Positions 9,019-17,202 of a stretch of DNA of 59,863 bases are shown piece by piece. The notes under the pieces were generated by a model that searched no databases, was not told the origin of the DNA, and worked only from the letters and a program-made list of their open reading frames with translations. How positions within the stretch are numbered: position 1 is the first letter of the stretch; each line of letters begins with the position of its first letter. The position numbers and the translations under genes were made by a program. Origin of the DNA: Bacteroidota bacterium (GTDB lineage: Bacteria; Bacteroidota; Bacteroidia; Chitinophagales; Chitinophagaceae); assembly GCA_947451115.1 (NCBI GenBank), contig CANFXV010000014.1, positions 1 through 59,863 on the forward strand, given 5' to 3'.

Positions 9019-9048
9019 GTAGCATCTTTGTAGCTAATCTTTTCAATT

Positions 9049-10188
9049 ATGAAATTAGCGACCAAATACATCCATGCTGGTGCACATCCCGATCCAAGTA
9101 CGGGCGCCATCATGACCCCTATTTATCAAACTTCTACCTATGTACAATCGGCCCCTGGTGTTAATAAGGGGTATGAATATGCACGTAGTCAAAACCCTAC
9201 AAGATTTGCCTTAGAAGAAGCCTTTGCAGTGATTGAAAACGGAAAATTTGGATTGGCCTTTGCCAGTGGTGTAGCTGCAACCGATGCGGTGATGCGCTTG
9301 CTAGTGCCAGGTGATGAAGTGGTAGCTGCGCATGACATGTATGGTGGTACTTTCAGGTTATTCTCCAAGGTCTATGAAAAAATGGGTATCAAATTTATTT
9401 ATGTAGATACCTCAGATGCCAATAATGTAGCCAAAGCAATGACAACAGCGACTAAATTAATTTGGTTAGAAACACCTACCAATCCTTTAATGAATATTAG
9501 TGATATTGAAGCAGTAGCTACGATTGGTAAGAAGCATAATTGTATGGTTTGTGTTGATAATACGTTTGCCTCTCCTTATTTACAAAACCCATTGGACTTT
9601 GGCGCTACCATTGTGATGCATTCGGCTACTAAATATTTAGGCGGTCATAGCGATGTGATACAAGGTTGCTTAGTGATGAATGATCAAGTCCTAAGAGATC
9701 AATTGTATTTTATTCAAAAAAGCACAGGCGCTGTTCCAGGACCACAGGATTGTTTTTTAGTTTTGAGAGGAATTAAAACTTTACATGTGCGCATGCAAAG
9801 ACATTGTGAAAATGGAATCAAAGTAGCCGCTTATTTAAAACAACATCCTAAGGTAGGAAAGGTATATTGGTGTGGGTTTGAGGATCATCCTAATCATGCT
9901 ATTGCCAAAAAACAAATGCGCGGATATGGTGGCATGATGAGTTTTACTTTAAAAGAAGATACATTGGAAGCAGCCACTAAAGTATTGTCTAGCACAAAAA
10001 TATTTTCTTTGGCAGAAAGTTTAGGCGGCGTGGAATCCTTAATCAATCATCCTGCAAGTATGACGCATGCTTCAATACCTCGCGCGCAAAGAATTGCCAA
10101 TGGATTGTCTGATGGATTAATAAGATTGAGTGTAGGCATTGAAGATGCTGAAGATTTAATTGCAGATTTAGCAAATGCTATTGGCTAA
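9049..10188 (+). CDS. Trans-sulfuration PLP enzyme (cystathionine gamma-synthase/lyase)
   Basis: A 379-residue Cys/Met-metabolism PLP enzyme. The PLP lysine sits in MHSATKYLGGHSDV (near 195), and the family segments YEYARSQNPTR, FASGVAAT and SLGGVESLINHPASMTH are intact. The enzyme makes cystathionine from an activated homoserine ester, or splits cystathionine to cysteine; sequence alone does not decide between MetB and a gamma-lyase. A degenerate -7 box (CATCTTTG, 9023-9030) ends 18 bases before the ATG. Its stop overlaps the next start in TAATG. Confidence 0.9.
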   Translation: MKLATKYIHAGAHPDPSTGAIMTPIYQTSTYVQSAPGVNKGYEYARSQNPTRFALEEAFAVIENGKFGLAFASGVAATDAVMRLLVPGDEVVAAHDMYGGTFRLFSKVYEKMGIKFIYVDTSDANNVAKAMTTATKLIWLETPTNPLMNISDIEAVATIGKKHNCMVCVDNTFASPYLQNPLDFGATIVMHSATKYLGGHSDVIQGCLVMNDQVLRDQLYFIQKSTGAVPGPQDCFLVLRGIKTLHVRMQRHCENGIKVAAYLKQHPKVGKVYWCGFEDHPNHAIAKKQMRGYGGMMSFTLKEDTLEAATKVLSSTKIFSLAESLGGVESLINHPASMTHASIPRAQRIANGLSDGLIRLSVGIEDAEDLIADLANAIG

Positions 10189-10964
10189 TGAAGGACCAGA
10201 TTCATCAACTGCTGGATCAAAAAGTAAAGCAATACAATCGCCTCCAATTCATTGAAAAGGATCCTATTTGTATCCCTCATTTATTTACAATGCAGCAGGA
10301 TATTGAAATTGCAGGTTTTTTCGCTGCTATATTTTCCTGGGGCAATAGAACCACCATCATTAATAAAAGCAAGGAACTACTAGAAAGAATGGACAATGCA
10401 CCATTTACCTTTTGTACACAGCACCATGATAAAGATTTAAAGAAATTACTAGGCTTTGCGCACCGCACTTTCAATGATACCGACTTACTTTATTGTATTG
10501 AATTTTTTAAACAGCATTATAGTAAAAATGAAAGTTTAGAAACTGCATTTTTTGAATCAGCTACTGCTCATCACCCTGCCATCATTGAACAAGCGCTCAC
10601 TCATTTTCAAAACTATTTTTTCTCTTTAGAAGAAGCTCCCTCTCGAACTAAGAAACATATATCAAGTCCGGTATCGGGTTCTACTTGTAAAAGACTCAAC
10701 ATGTTTTTACGCTGGATGGTAAGAAAAGATAAGCAGGGGGTAGATTTTGGTATTTGGAAAAAAATAAGCCCTGCAAACCTTATCATACCCATTGATGTGC
10801 ATGTCGCTAGGGTTTCAAGGGGTTTGGGTATTTTAAAGAGAACACAAACAGATTGGGGAACAGCTATTGAATTAACCGATTATTGTCGAACTTTGGATGC
10901 AAAGGATCCGGTAAAATATGATTTTGCTTTATTTAGCCTAGGTGTGATAGAAAAATATAATTAA
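10188..10964 (+). CDS. TIGR02757 family protein (DUF2400)
   Basis: A 258-residue protein matching TIGR02757, a conserved Bacteroidota family of unknown function. Recognisable stretches are the N-terminal DPICIPH and IAGFFAAIFSWGNR segments and the later LRWMVRKD...GVDFGIW and PIDVHVARVSR. The last region looks like a helix-hairpin-helix DNA glycosylase fold, an inference from pattern only. The ATG overlaps the TAA of the PLP-enzyme gene by one base, indicating translational coupling. Confidence 0.85.
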   Translation: MKDQIHQLLDQKVKQYNRLQFIEKDPICIPHLFTMQQDIEIAGFFAAIFSWGNRTTIINKSKELLERMDNAPFTFCTQHHDKDLKKLLGFAHRTFNDTDLLYCIEFFKQHYSKNESLETAFFESATAHHPAIIEQALTHFQNYFFSLEEAPSRTKKHISSPVSGSTCKRLNMFLRWMVRKDKQGVDFGIWKKISPANLIIPIDVHVARVSRGLGILKRTQTDWGTAIELTDYCRTLDAKDPVKYDFALFSLGVIEKYN

Positions 10965-10969
10965 GTCTT

Positions 10970-11251
10970 ATGGAAAATAATTTATTAGCGCTGGAAAATT
11001 TATCGACACCCGATTTAGAAACCATGATCAATGAAATGATTAAAAATGATTTCTCTAAATTGGTGCAACTACTCTACCGCATAGATGTTTCCGAAGCTAA
11101 ACTAAAAAACATTTTACAAGCGCATCCCAATGAAGACGCAGGAAAATTAATTGCTGTTGTAGTTTTGGAAAGATTAGCAGCTACCAAAAAAGCAAGAGAA
11201 AGTTTTTCTACCAAGGCGCCTTCTATAGCAGATGACTCAGAAAGATTATAA
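10970..11251 (+). CDS. Small conserved helical protein
   Basis: A 93-residue protein with no signal peptide or membrane segment, probably all helix, with an acidic N-terminal half and a basic stretch near LERLAATKKAR. It starts 5 bases after the TIGR02757 gene and so belongs to the same operon. Its last 6 bases overlap the 3' end of the convergent SDR gene. The function is not recognised; the operon position is the main reason to believe it is real. Confidence 0.7.
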   Translation: MENNLLALENLSTPDLETMINEMIKNDFSKLVQLLYRIDVSEAKLKNILQAHPNEDAGKLIAVVVLERLAATKKARESFSTKAPSIADDSERL

Positions 11252-11944
11252 ATCTCCTAGCTGAGGGCGCATGACCATATCTTCCACCACAGCTTGAGGA
11301 CTTAAATTTGCCGCAGCAAAAATCATTTTTGCAATATCAGTTGCTTCCATAATACGACTAGGCTCCACCCCACTGCCCGCCCAGCTATTGGTATAAGTAG
11401 CCCCAGCATAAACACCTGTTACTTTAATGCCTTTGTCTTTTAATTCTTCTCTTAAGTTTTTAGAAAAACCATCTAAGGCATATTTACTTATGCTATACGC
11501 ACCGCCTTGAGGATAAGCTTGTAAAGAAGCAATGGAACAAATATTAAAAATATGTCCGCTGCCTGCTTTGATCATTGCTGGAACAATGGCTCGTGAAGTA
11601 TGATAAGCAGAAAATAAATTTGCAGCTATTTGTGCTTCTAAAACGCCTTGCTCCTCTTCCATTAAATTACCAGGTAAAAAGAAACCTGCATTATTAATTA
11701 ATATAGTAGGGGTGCCCAAACTCAAACACCAACTACCAAATGTCTTACAGTCTTCTGGCCTTGCTAAATCGGCCTGCCTACTATGTATAGTTGCAGCAGG
11801 ATATTTTCTTGCTAAGCTTTCAGTAGCCTCCTTTAAACGAGCAGGCGTTTTACTACAAATACATAATGTATGGCCCTCAGTTGCAAAAGCTTCTGCCACT
11901 GCATACCCGATTCCTTGAGAAGCCCCTGTTATAACAACAAGCAT
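11246..11944 (-). CDS. Short-chain dehydrogenase/reductase
   Basis: A 232-residue SDR oxidoreductase. The cofactor glycine motif TGASQGIG is at residues 6-13, the NAG motif at about 86-88, the catalytic Ser lies in ICSIASLQ (near 139) and the YSISK Tyr/Lys pair near 150-154. The family acts on alcohols, ketones or sugars with NAD(P); the substrate cannot be inferred. It is convergent with the small helical protein gene and divergent from the YjjG-type gene. Confidence 0.9.
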   Translation of the reverse strand: MLVVITGASQGIGYAVAEAFATEGHTLCICSKTPARLKEATESLARKYPAATIHSRQADLARPEDCKTFGSWCLSLGTPTILINNAGFFLPGNLMEEEQGVLEAQIAANLFSAYHTSRAIVPAMIKAGSGHIFNICSIASLQAYPQGGAYSISKYALDGFSKNLREELKDKGIKVTGVYAGATYTNSWAGSGVEPSRIMEATDIAKMIFAAANLSPQAVVEDMVMRPQLGDL

Positions 11945-12025
11945 ATAAATAATTTATAGATAACTTAAATAAAGAATAAAGATAAGAAGCAAAATTGTAA
12001 ATTCGTCCAATACAATTAGTGATTG

Positions 12026-12721
12026 ATGCCCTACCAAGACTTGTTTTTTGACCTTGACCATACCATTTGGGACTTTGAATTAAATTCCAAAGAAACCCTA
12101 TGGGATTTGCATCAAAAGTACCAGCTGGAGGCCAAGGGTATTCATGATTTTGACCTGTTTTATAGTAATTACAGTGTGCACAATCACCGGTTATGGGACC
12201 GCTATACCAAAGGATTCATTAAACAAGAAGAGTTAAGATGGAAACGTATTTATTTGAGTTTATTGGATTATAAAATAGCAGATGAAGATCTATCAAAAAA
12301 AATGTCCCATGACTATTTAGACATTTTACCCAATAAAAAAAACCTATTCCCTTATACCATTGAAATATTGGACTACTTGAAAAACAAGCACTACAAAATG
12401 CATCTTATTACCAATGGATTCGAATCGGTACAGTTTAAAAAAATAAAGAACTCAAATTTATCAGCTTACTTTATTGAGGTCATTACATCAGAAGCCAGTA
12501 ATAGTTTAAAACCCAACAAGGAAATATTTGACTACGCTTTAAAAACTGCGAAGGCGAAAACAGAAACCAGTATCATGATTGGAGACAATGAAAGCGCAGA
12601 CATTCAAGGGGCTATCAATGCAGGCATGGATTCTATCTTTGTGAATCATTTACAAGTACCTCCCACGGTACCGGCGACTTATACCATTACCCATTTAAAG
12701 GAATTGGAAAATATATTGTAA
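12026..12721 (+). CDS. yjjG: YjjG-family nucleotidase, HAD superfamily
   Basis: About 231 residues from the ATG at 12026, preceded directly by an in-frame TTG. HAD motifs are clear: motif I DLFFDLDHTIWDF with the nucleophile Asp (near 8-12), motif II LITNGF (near 128), motif III lysine in SLKPNKEIF, and motif IV MIGDNESADIQG. The N-terminal DLDHTIWDF form is typical of YjjG noncanonical pyrimidine nucleotidases, which dephosphorylate modified nucleotides. A near-match -7 box, TAAATTCG, lies at 11998-12005. Confidence 0.87.
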   Translation: MPYQDLFFDLDHTIWDFELNSKETLWDLHQKYQLEAKGIHDFDLFYSNYSVHNHRLWDRYTKGFIKQEELRWKRIYLSLLDYKIADEDLSKKMSHDYLDILPNKKNLFPYTIEILDYLKNKHYKMHLITNGFESVQFKKIKNSNLSAYFIEVITSEASNSLKPNKEIFDYALKTAKAKTETSIMIGDNESADIQGAINAGMDSIFVNHLQVPPTVPATYTITHLKELENIL

Positions 12722-12740
12722 ATGAAAATTAGAAAGTAGC

Positions 12741-13397
12741 TTACCAACTAGCAAGTACGGTAACACCCCCTTTCACTACATCTCCTATTTTAGCATGAAT
12801 TTGGGCATTCAAAGGAAGTAACAAATCTACTCTACTGCCAAATTTTATAAATCCATATTCTGCACCTTGTGTATAGCTATCTCCTACTTTACTGTAATTG
12901 CAAATTCTTCTCGCCAAAGCACCTGCTATTTGTTTGCATAAAATATTCCCTTTACTGTTTTCGATCACCACCGACCATCTTTCATTGTCTGTAGAAGATT
13001 TTGGATGCCAGGCCACTAAGTATTTTCCAGGATGATATTGATTGTAAACAATATTACCCGCAATAGGCAAACGGTTCACATGCACATTGGCTGGACTCAT
13101 AAATACACTCAACTGTATTCTTTTTTCTTTGTAAAACTCATCTGGTTGCACTTCCTCAATCACCACCACTTTACCATCGGCTGGCGCAATAATGGCAGCA
13201 TCACTTAAAGTAATTTTTCGATTGGGCATTCTAAAAAAAGAAACAATGAATAAAAAAAATGCAACGGTAAGGATAAATACCAGCCAAGCAGCAGTCGCAC
13301 TAATTGGATATAAGTAGGAAAAATTGGCAATGTTTAAAGCCCCCACGAACAAAGCAGTAATTGATATAGTGGCTGCCCCTTCCTTATGTATGGTCAT
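12741..13397 (-). CDS. psd: Phosphatidylserine decarboxylase proenzyme
   Basis: A 218-residue decarboxylase of the short Bacteroidota type. It has one or two N-terminal hydrophobic segments (about 9-50), the conserved IIAPADGKVV, the segment SVFMSPANVHVNR, and the C-terminal KFGSRVDLLLP. Self-cleavage at the Gly-Ser of this last motif makes the pyruvoyl active centre. It converts phosphatidylserine to phosphatidylethanolamine at the inner membrane. cdsA, which supplies CDP-diacylglycerol, lies just upstream on the same strand. Confidence 0.92.
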   Translation of the reverse strand: MTIHKEGAATISITALFVGALNIANFSYLYPISATAAWLVFILTVAFFLFIVSFFRMPNRKITLSDAAIIAPADGKVVVIEEVQPDEFYKEKRIQLSVFMSPANVHVNRLPIAGNIVYNQYHPGKYLVAWHPKSSTDNERWSVVIENSKGNILCKQIAGALARRICNYSKVGDSYTQGAEYGFIKFGSRVDLLLPLNAQIHAKIGDVVKGGVTVLASW

Positions 13398-13413
13398 GTT
13401 GTAATTTTAAAAG

Positions 13414-13421
13414 CAAAGGTA
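13414..13421 (-). promoter_or_regulatory. -7 box of psd
   Basis: TACCTTTG on the minus strand is a perfect TAnnTTTG box. It sits between the end of cdsA (13428) and the psd ATG (13397) and predicts a start near 13410, about 12 bases before the start codon. psd may therefore be expressed apart from cdsA. Confidence 0.55.
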
Positions 13422-13427
13422 ATTGAT

Positions 13428-14288
13428 CTAAAACAAAAATTGAAGAATTAGCCATACAAATGGTGTAGCAAATAAGATGGAATCAAATCGATCTAAAAAA
13501 CCACCATGACCTGGCATCATGCTTCCACTATCTTTCACACCAGCCAATCTTTTTAATTTACTTTCTATTAAGTCGCCAATGGTACCAGCAATGACCGCTG
13601 TAAGACTTATAATAAAAATGAATTTTTCCTGAATAGGGATATATAGTCCCAATACCTTGGTGACTATTAATACCGCTAAAACTGCACCTGCAATGGTTCC
13701 CTCCCATGTTTTATTGGGCGAGATCGAAGACAATGGTTTTTTACCAATAATAGAACCAACGATATAGGCCAATGAATCATTGACCCAAATAGCCAGTATT
13801 AATACCAATGGAATAGCATAACCAAAATCGCCTAATATAGTTCCAGACATCACTCTTTTTAATTGAAAGAACAAGGACAAACTCATAGGAATATACACCA
13901 AGCCTAGAAAAGATAGCGCCCAATTTTGAAATTTAAATTGTTTGGCTAATAGATCGGTAAGGATCATGATCACTAATACAAAAGGCAAGACCCTAGTTCC
14001 AATCACATGTAAATTGATGCCTCCCAAACTCATATCCACAGGGCCGATGGCCATCAAAAGCAAAGAGCCTAGCACCAATAAACCCCATTGGTGTACCTTG
14101 GAAATATTTTTATAATTAGGAGCAATTAAGGCCATCAGTTTTTGATACTCATATAAACAACCCAACTGAATGATTAAAAACAAAGTAAAAAAAGACCAAC
14201 TATTCCAAAACAAGCCCCCCATCACCAGGATTCCAAACACCAACGCGGAAATTGTTCTTACTTTAAAAACTGAAAAATTAAAAGCCAT
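13428..14288 (-). CDS. cdsA: Phosphatidate cytidylyltransferase
   Basis: A 286-residue multi-pass membrane enzyme that makes CDP-diacylglycerol from phosphatidate and CTP. The segment SPNKTWEGTIAG and the family signature SKLKRLAGVKDSG, continuing into PGHGGFLDRFDS near 255-270, are intact. About seven or eight hydrophobic segments cover the rest. It starts 9 bases after the DUF2007 gene and is followed by psd, so this block supplies phosphatidylethanolamine. Confidence 0.94.
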   Translation of the reverse strand: MAFNFSVFKVRTISALVFGILVMGGLFWNSWSFFTLFLIIQLGCLYEYQKLMALIAPNYKNISKVHQWGLLVLGSLLLMAIGPVDMSLGGINLHVIGTRVLPFVLVIMILTDLLAKQFKFQNWALSFLGLVYIPMSLSLFFQLKRVMSGTILGDFGYAIPLVLILAIWVNDSLAYIVGSIIGKKPLSSISPNKTWEGTIAGAVLAVLIVTKVLGLYIPIQEKFIFIISLTAVIAGTIGDLIESKLKRLAGVKDSGSMMPGHGGFLDRFDSILFATPFVWLILQFLF

Positions 14289-14297
14289 AAGATAAAG

Positions 14298-14501
14298 TTA
14301 AAATTGAATTGTTTGTATTAATTGAATTGATGCGTCGTATAATTGAATGGGAACATACACTTCTACCTCACCTAAGAAAACATAAGAAGAATCTTGTTTA
14401 TTCATTGACTTGGCGGGAATGTCATTTTCATTTAAGATGCCCATCACCATTGATGCCACTGCTAATTGTTGACTACTAAATACTTTTTTCCAGTCCTGCA
14501 T
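14298..14501 (-). CDS. DUF2007 domain protein
   Basis: A 67-residue protein with no signal or membrane segment. The pattern of an N-terminal helix (SSQQLAVASMVMGILNEN), a short strand, and GEVEVYVPIQLYDAS fits DUF2007, a small ferredoxin-like putative signal-transducing domain. Its first 26 bases overlap the 3' end of the CPBP protease gene and cdsA follows after 9 bases, so the three are almost certainly co-translated. No function is known for the family. Confidence 0.78.
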   Translation of the reverse strand: MQDWKKVFSSQQLAVASMVMGILNENDIPAKSMNKQDSSYVFLGEVEVYVPIQLYDASIQLIQTIQF

Positions 14502-15393
14502 CTTGGCTATTTTTTTTCAATTTAATCAATAAATAATAAATGACTGCGCAAGCAATCAAACCCCAATAAATGGGGAAGTTTTCATCCATTACTTTTTCAA
14601 CACGAGCTGGATTGTTTCTTACTGTATACAAAGCAACAATAGCGATGCCATTGTTGATGAAATGCATTAAAATAGGCAACCATATAGTTTTAGTGAATTC
14701 AAATATTAAACCCAATAATATACCTAAAGCCATACGAGATAAAAACCCAAAATAGGAAAAGTGAATGGTACTAAAAAAGATAGCGGTTACTATAATGGCC
14801 ACCCATGGTTTACCTGTCCAATCGGTTAAAGTTTTTTGTAAGGCTCCTCTAAAATACAATTCCTCCACGATGGCTGGAACAATGGCCACAGCCAATAAGG
14901 CATAAAATAAATCAAGCATAGAACGCATTTGCGTCATCGATACCAATGCTTTTTTATACTGTGCTTCTAAACTATCAGCCCAATTTTTAAAAGAAGCGCT
15001 AATGGGTATTTTTTCGGTCAAACTACCTAAGGCACCACTTAGCATTAAACCTGCAAAAGCAATTAAAATCACCAATAAAACTTGATGATTGGTTTTGATG
15101 GGCGCAAAGCCCATGTTTTTAAACAGCTGCCCCTGAGCAAAAAAAGCCACCGTCAAACTGGGTAAACCAAAAGCAATAATGGAAGCCAAGGCATTGGCCA
15201 ATTGAGCAGCAGTGGCATACTGTGGATCTGATATAATTTTTTGAATATCATTAAGACCCAAATGAAACAAAGCAGCCACCAATGAAAAACTAATCAAGGC
15301 ACCCAAAATCATCCCAATGCCTGTTGCACCTAAAAAAAGGGCCAATCGCATAGGGGGAGTCATCGTAAAAAGGCTTTTTGAATTGTTTTCCAT
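14476..15393 (-). CDS. CPBP-family intramembrane protease
   Basis: A 305-residue polytopic membrane protein of the CPBP (Abi/Rce1-like) family. Motif 1, EELYFRGALQ, lies near 187-196 and carries the catalytic Glu pair and Arg. Motif 2 is in STIHFSYFG (His near 229), and motif 3 is PILMHFINNG (near 257-266). In eukaryotes Rce1 cleaves prenylated proteins; the bacterial roles are mostly unknown. The C-terminus is lysine-rich and overlaps the DUF2007 start. Confidence 0.88.
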   Translation of the reverse strand: MENNSKSLFTMTPPMRLALFLGATGIGMILGALISFSLVAALFHLGLNDIQKIISDPQYATAAQLANALASIIAFGLPSLTVAFFAQGQLFKNMGFAPIKTNHQVLLVILIAFAGLMLSGALGSLTEKIPISASFKNWADSLEAQYKKALVSMTQMRSMLDLFYALLAVAIVPAIVEELYFRGALQKTLTDWTGKPWVAIIVTAIFFSTIHFSYFGFLSRMALGILLGLIFEFTKTIWLPILMHFINNGIAIVALYTVRNNPARVEKVMDENFPIYWGLIACAVIYYLLIKLKKNSQDAGLEKSI

Positions 15394-15415
15394 CTATCTA
15401 AATACAATTAATTGG

Positions 15416-15431
15416 TACATTTGCAAGCGTA
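15416..15431. promoter_or_regulatory. Palindromic divergent promoter, dusB and CPBP gene
   Basis: TACATTTG at 15416-15423 is a perfect plus-strand -7 box for dusB, predicting a start near 15427, about 33 bases before its ATG. Directly abutting it, CAAGCGTA at 15424-15431 reads TACGCTTG on the minus strand, a 7-of-8 box for the CPBP protease operon. The two boxes form one TAnnTTTG/CAAnnnTA palindrome. Confidence 0.5.
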
Positions 15432-15459
15432 TCAGTTAGATGCAAGATAATGAATTCAT

Positions 15460-16500
15460 ATGGTTTCTATAGGTCCTATTCAATTACCCGATTTTCCCCT
15501 ACTACTCGCTCCCATGGAGGATGTGAGTGATCCTCCATTTAGAGCTGTTTGTAAAGAAAACGGGGCCGATCTCATGTACACCGAATTTATAAGTAGTGAG
15601 GGACTAATTCGTGATGCCATAAAGAGTAGACAAAAACTAGACATATTTGATTACGAGCGCCCTATAGGCATTCAAATATTTGGAGGCGATGAAGAAGCCA
15701 TGGCCCTTTGTACCAAAATTGTAGATACCGTACAACCCGATTTAATTGACATTAATTTTGGCTGCCCTGTAAAAAAAGTGGTGACCAAGGGTGCAGGCGC
15801 CGGTGTTTTAAAAGATTTAGATTTAATGGTGCGCTTAACTGAGGCGGTGATCAAAAGTACCAACCTGCCTGTTACAGTCAAAACAAGATTGGGTTGGGAT
15901 GAAAGTTCTAAAAATATTCATGAAGTTGCTTTAAGATTACAAGACGTGGGTGTAAAAGCATTAGCCATTCATGGAAGAACAAGAGTTCAAATGTACAAAG
16001 GCGAGGCTGACTGGACCTTAATAGGAGAAATAAAAAATGATCCGCGCATTCAAATGCCCATTTTTGGCAATGGCGATATTAATTCTCCCGAGAAAGCTTT
16101 AGAATATAAAAACAGGTATGGGGTAGATGGTATTATGATAGGCCGCGCTGCCATTGGTTATCCATGGATCTTTAGAGAGATCAAACATTTTGTAGAAACA
16201 GGGGCAAGAAGAGCCGACCCTACGATTGAAGAACGTGTAGAAGTAGCAAGGCAACACTTAATAAAATCGATGGAGTGGAAAGGCCCCATTGCAGGTGTCA
16301 ATGAAATGAGAAGACATTATGCAAATTATTTAAGAGGGCTTCCCAATATCAAAGAGTACCGAAATAAATTAGTACGCATTACGGAACAAAAAGAAATTGA
16401 AGCTGTCTTAGATGAAATCAAAGAGAAATACAAAGACATTGTCATCGAATCTGGTAAAATAGTTTTAGAAAACTACCACGAGCATTGCCCTATTAATTAA
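15460..16500 (+). CDS. dusB: tRNA-dihydrouridine synthase, DusB type
   Basis: A 346-residue flavoenzyme that reduces uridine to dihydrouridine in tRNA. The FMN-barrel start LLAPMEDVSDPPFR (near 14-27), the catalytic Cys in INFGCPVKKV (near 103), the segment VKTRLGWD, and IHGRTR...YKGEADW are all present. The C-terminal helical domain has the NEMRRHYANYLRGLP stretch typical of DusB. It stands alone on the plus strand between two minus-strand operons. Confidence 0.93.
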   Translation: MVSIGPIQLPDFPLLLAPMEDVSDPPFRAVCKENGADLMYTEFISSEGLIRDAIKSRQKLDIFDYERPIGIQIFGGDEEAMALCTKIVDTVQPDLIDINFGCPVKKVVTKGAGAGVLKDLDLMVRLTEAVIKSTNLPVTVKTRLGWDESSKNIHEVALRLQDVGVKALAIHGRTRVQMYKGEADWTLIGEIKNDPRIQMPIFGNGDINSPEKALEYKNRYGVDGIMIGRAAIGYPWIFREIKHFVETGARRADPTIEERVEVARQHLIKSMEWKGPIAGVNEMRRHYANYLRGLPNIKEYRNKLVRITEQKEIEAVLDEIKEKYKDIVIESGKIVLENYHEHCPIN

Positions 16501-16508
16501 TGACCAGC

Positions 16509-17186
16509 TTATTTTTTTTCAATGGCTTCCATCACTGAATTGTCTAATGGATCTACCGTCATTGGAAAATAATGCGTAAGTGTTCCTTCTTCATTGACTA
16601 AATACTTGCAAAAATTCCAAGCAGGCTCTTGATGATTCCAACCATTAATAGTCATATCAGACAACCACTTAAATACTTCGTTTTGATGATTCTTTTTTAT
16701 AACGATTGACTTTGCCATTAAGGGGAAACTTACGCCATAATTTTTCTTGCAAAAAGCAGCAATACTTTCATTGTCCTTGGTTTCTTGCTCTTTAAAGTCA
16801 TTGGCAGGAAAACCAACCACTACAAGGCTTTCGGCATATTTTTTTTGTAATTTTTCAAGCGCTTCGTATTGTCCGGTGAAACCACAATCACTAGCAGTGT
16901 TTACGATTAATACTTTCTTTCCTTTCAATGAAGCAAAATTGAAATCCTTGCCATTGATATCTTTTGTAATTAAACTATAAAAAGAAACCAAGGGTATTTT
17001 ATTTTCTTTATTTATTTGAATTTGTTTTTTACCCGCCCCCTTGCTCGTCCACATAATAGCAGGGTAAATCGTTTTTAAAATAGATTGGCGATAAGACATG
17101 CCTTGTTTTTTCATCAACAATGTAGCTGAAACTAAAACACCTATTGCAATGGCAATTTTTATCATAATACTTTTTTTATTTTTCAA
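16509..17186 (-). CDS. Membrane-anchored glutathione-peroxidase-like thiol peroxidase
   Basis: A 225-residue protein with an N-terminal signal anchor (about 7-24) and a thioredoxin-fold peroxidase domain (about 64-220). The peroxidatic residue is a cysteine, C101 in NTASDCGFTGQ, with no selenocysteine. The usual second motif FPCNQF is altered to FPANDF, so the common resolving Cys and the Gln are missing. The WNFCKYLV motif is kept (Cys near 196). It should act in the periplasm and probably uses a thioredoxin-like reductant. It lies downstream of the aldehyde dehydrogenase gene, 16 bases away. Confidence 0.85.
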   Translation of the reverse strand: MKNKKSIMIKIAIAIGVLVSATLLMKKQGMSYRQSILKTIYPAIMWTSKGAGKKQIQINKENKIPLVSFYSLITKDINGKDFNFASLKGKKVLIVNTASDCGFTGQYEALEKLQKKYAESLVVVGFPANDFKEQETKDNESIAAFCKKNYGVSFPLMAKSIVIKKNHQNEVFKWLSDMTINGWNHQEPAWNFCKYLVNEEGTLTHYFPMTVDPLDNSVMEAIEKK

Positions 17187-17202
17187 TCTAGCCTATTTGA
17201 AA

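Noticed and set aside
16509..17186. Selenocysteine use in the peroxidase, suggested by selD in the window
   Set aside because: The active site codon encodes cysteine and no in-frame UGA interrupts the gene.
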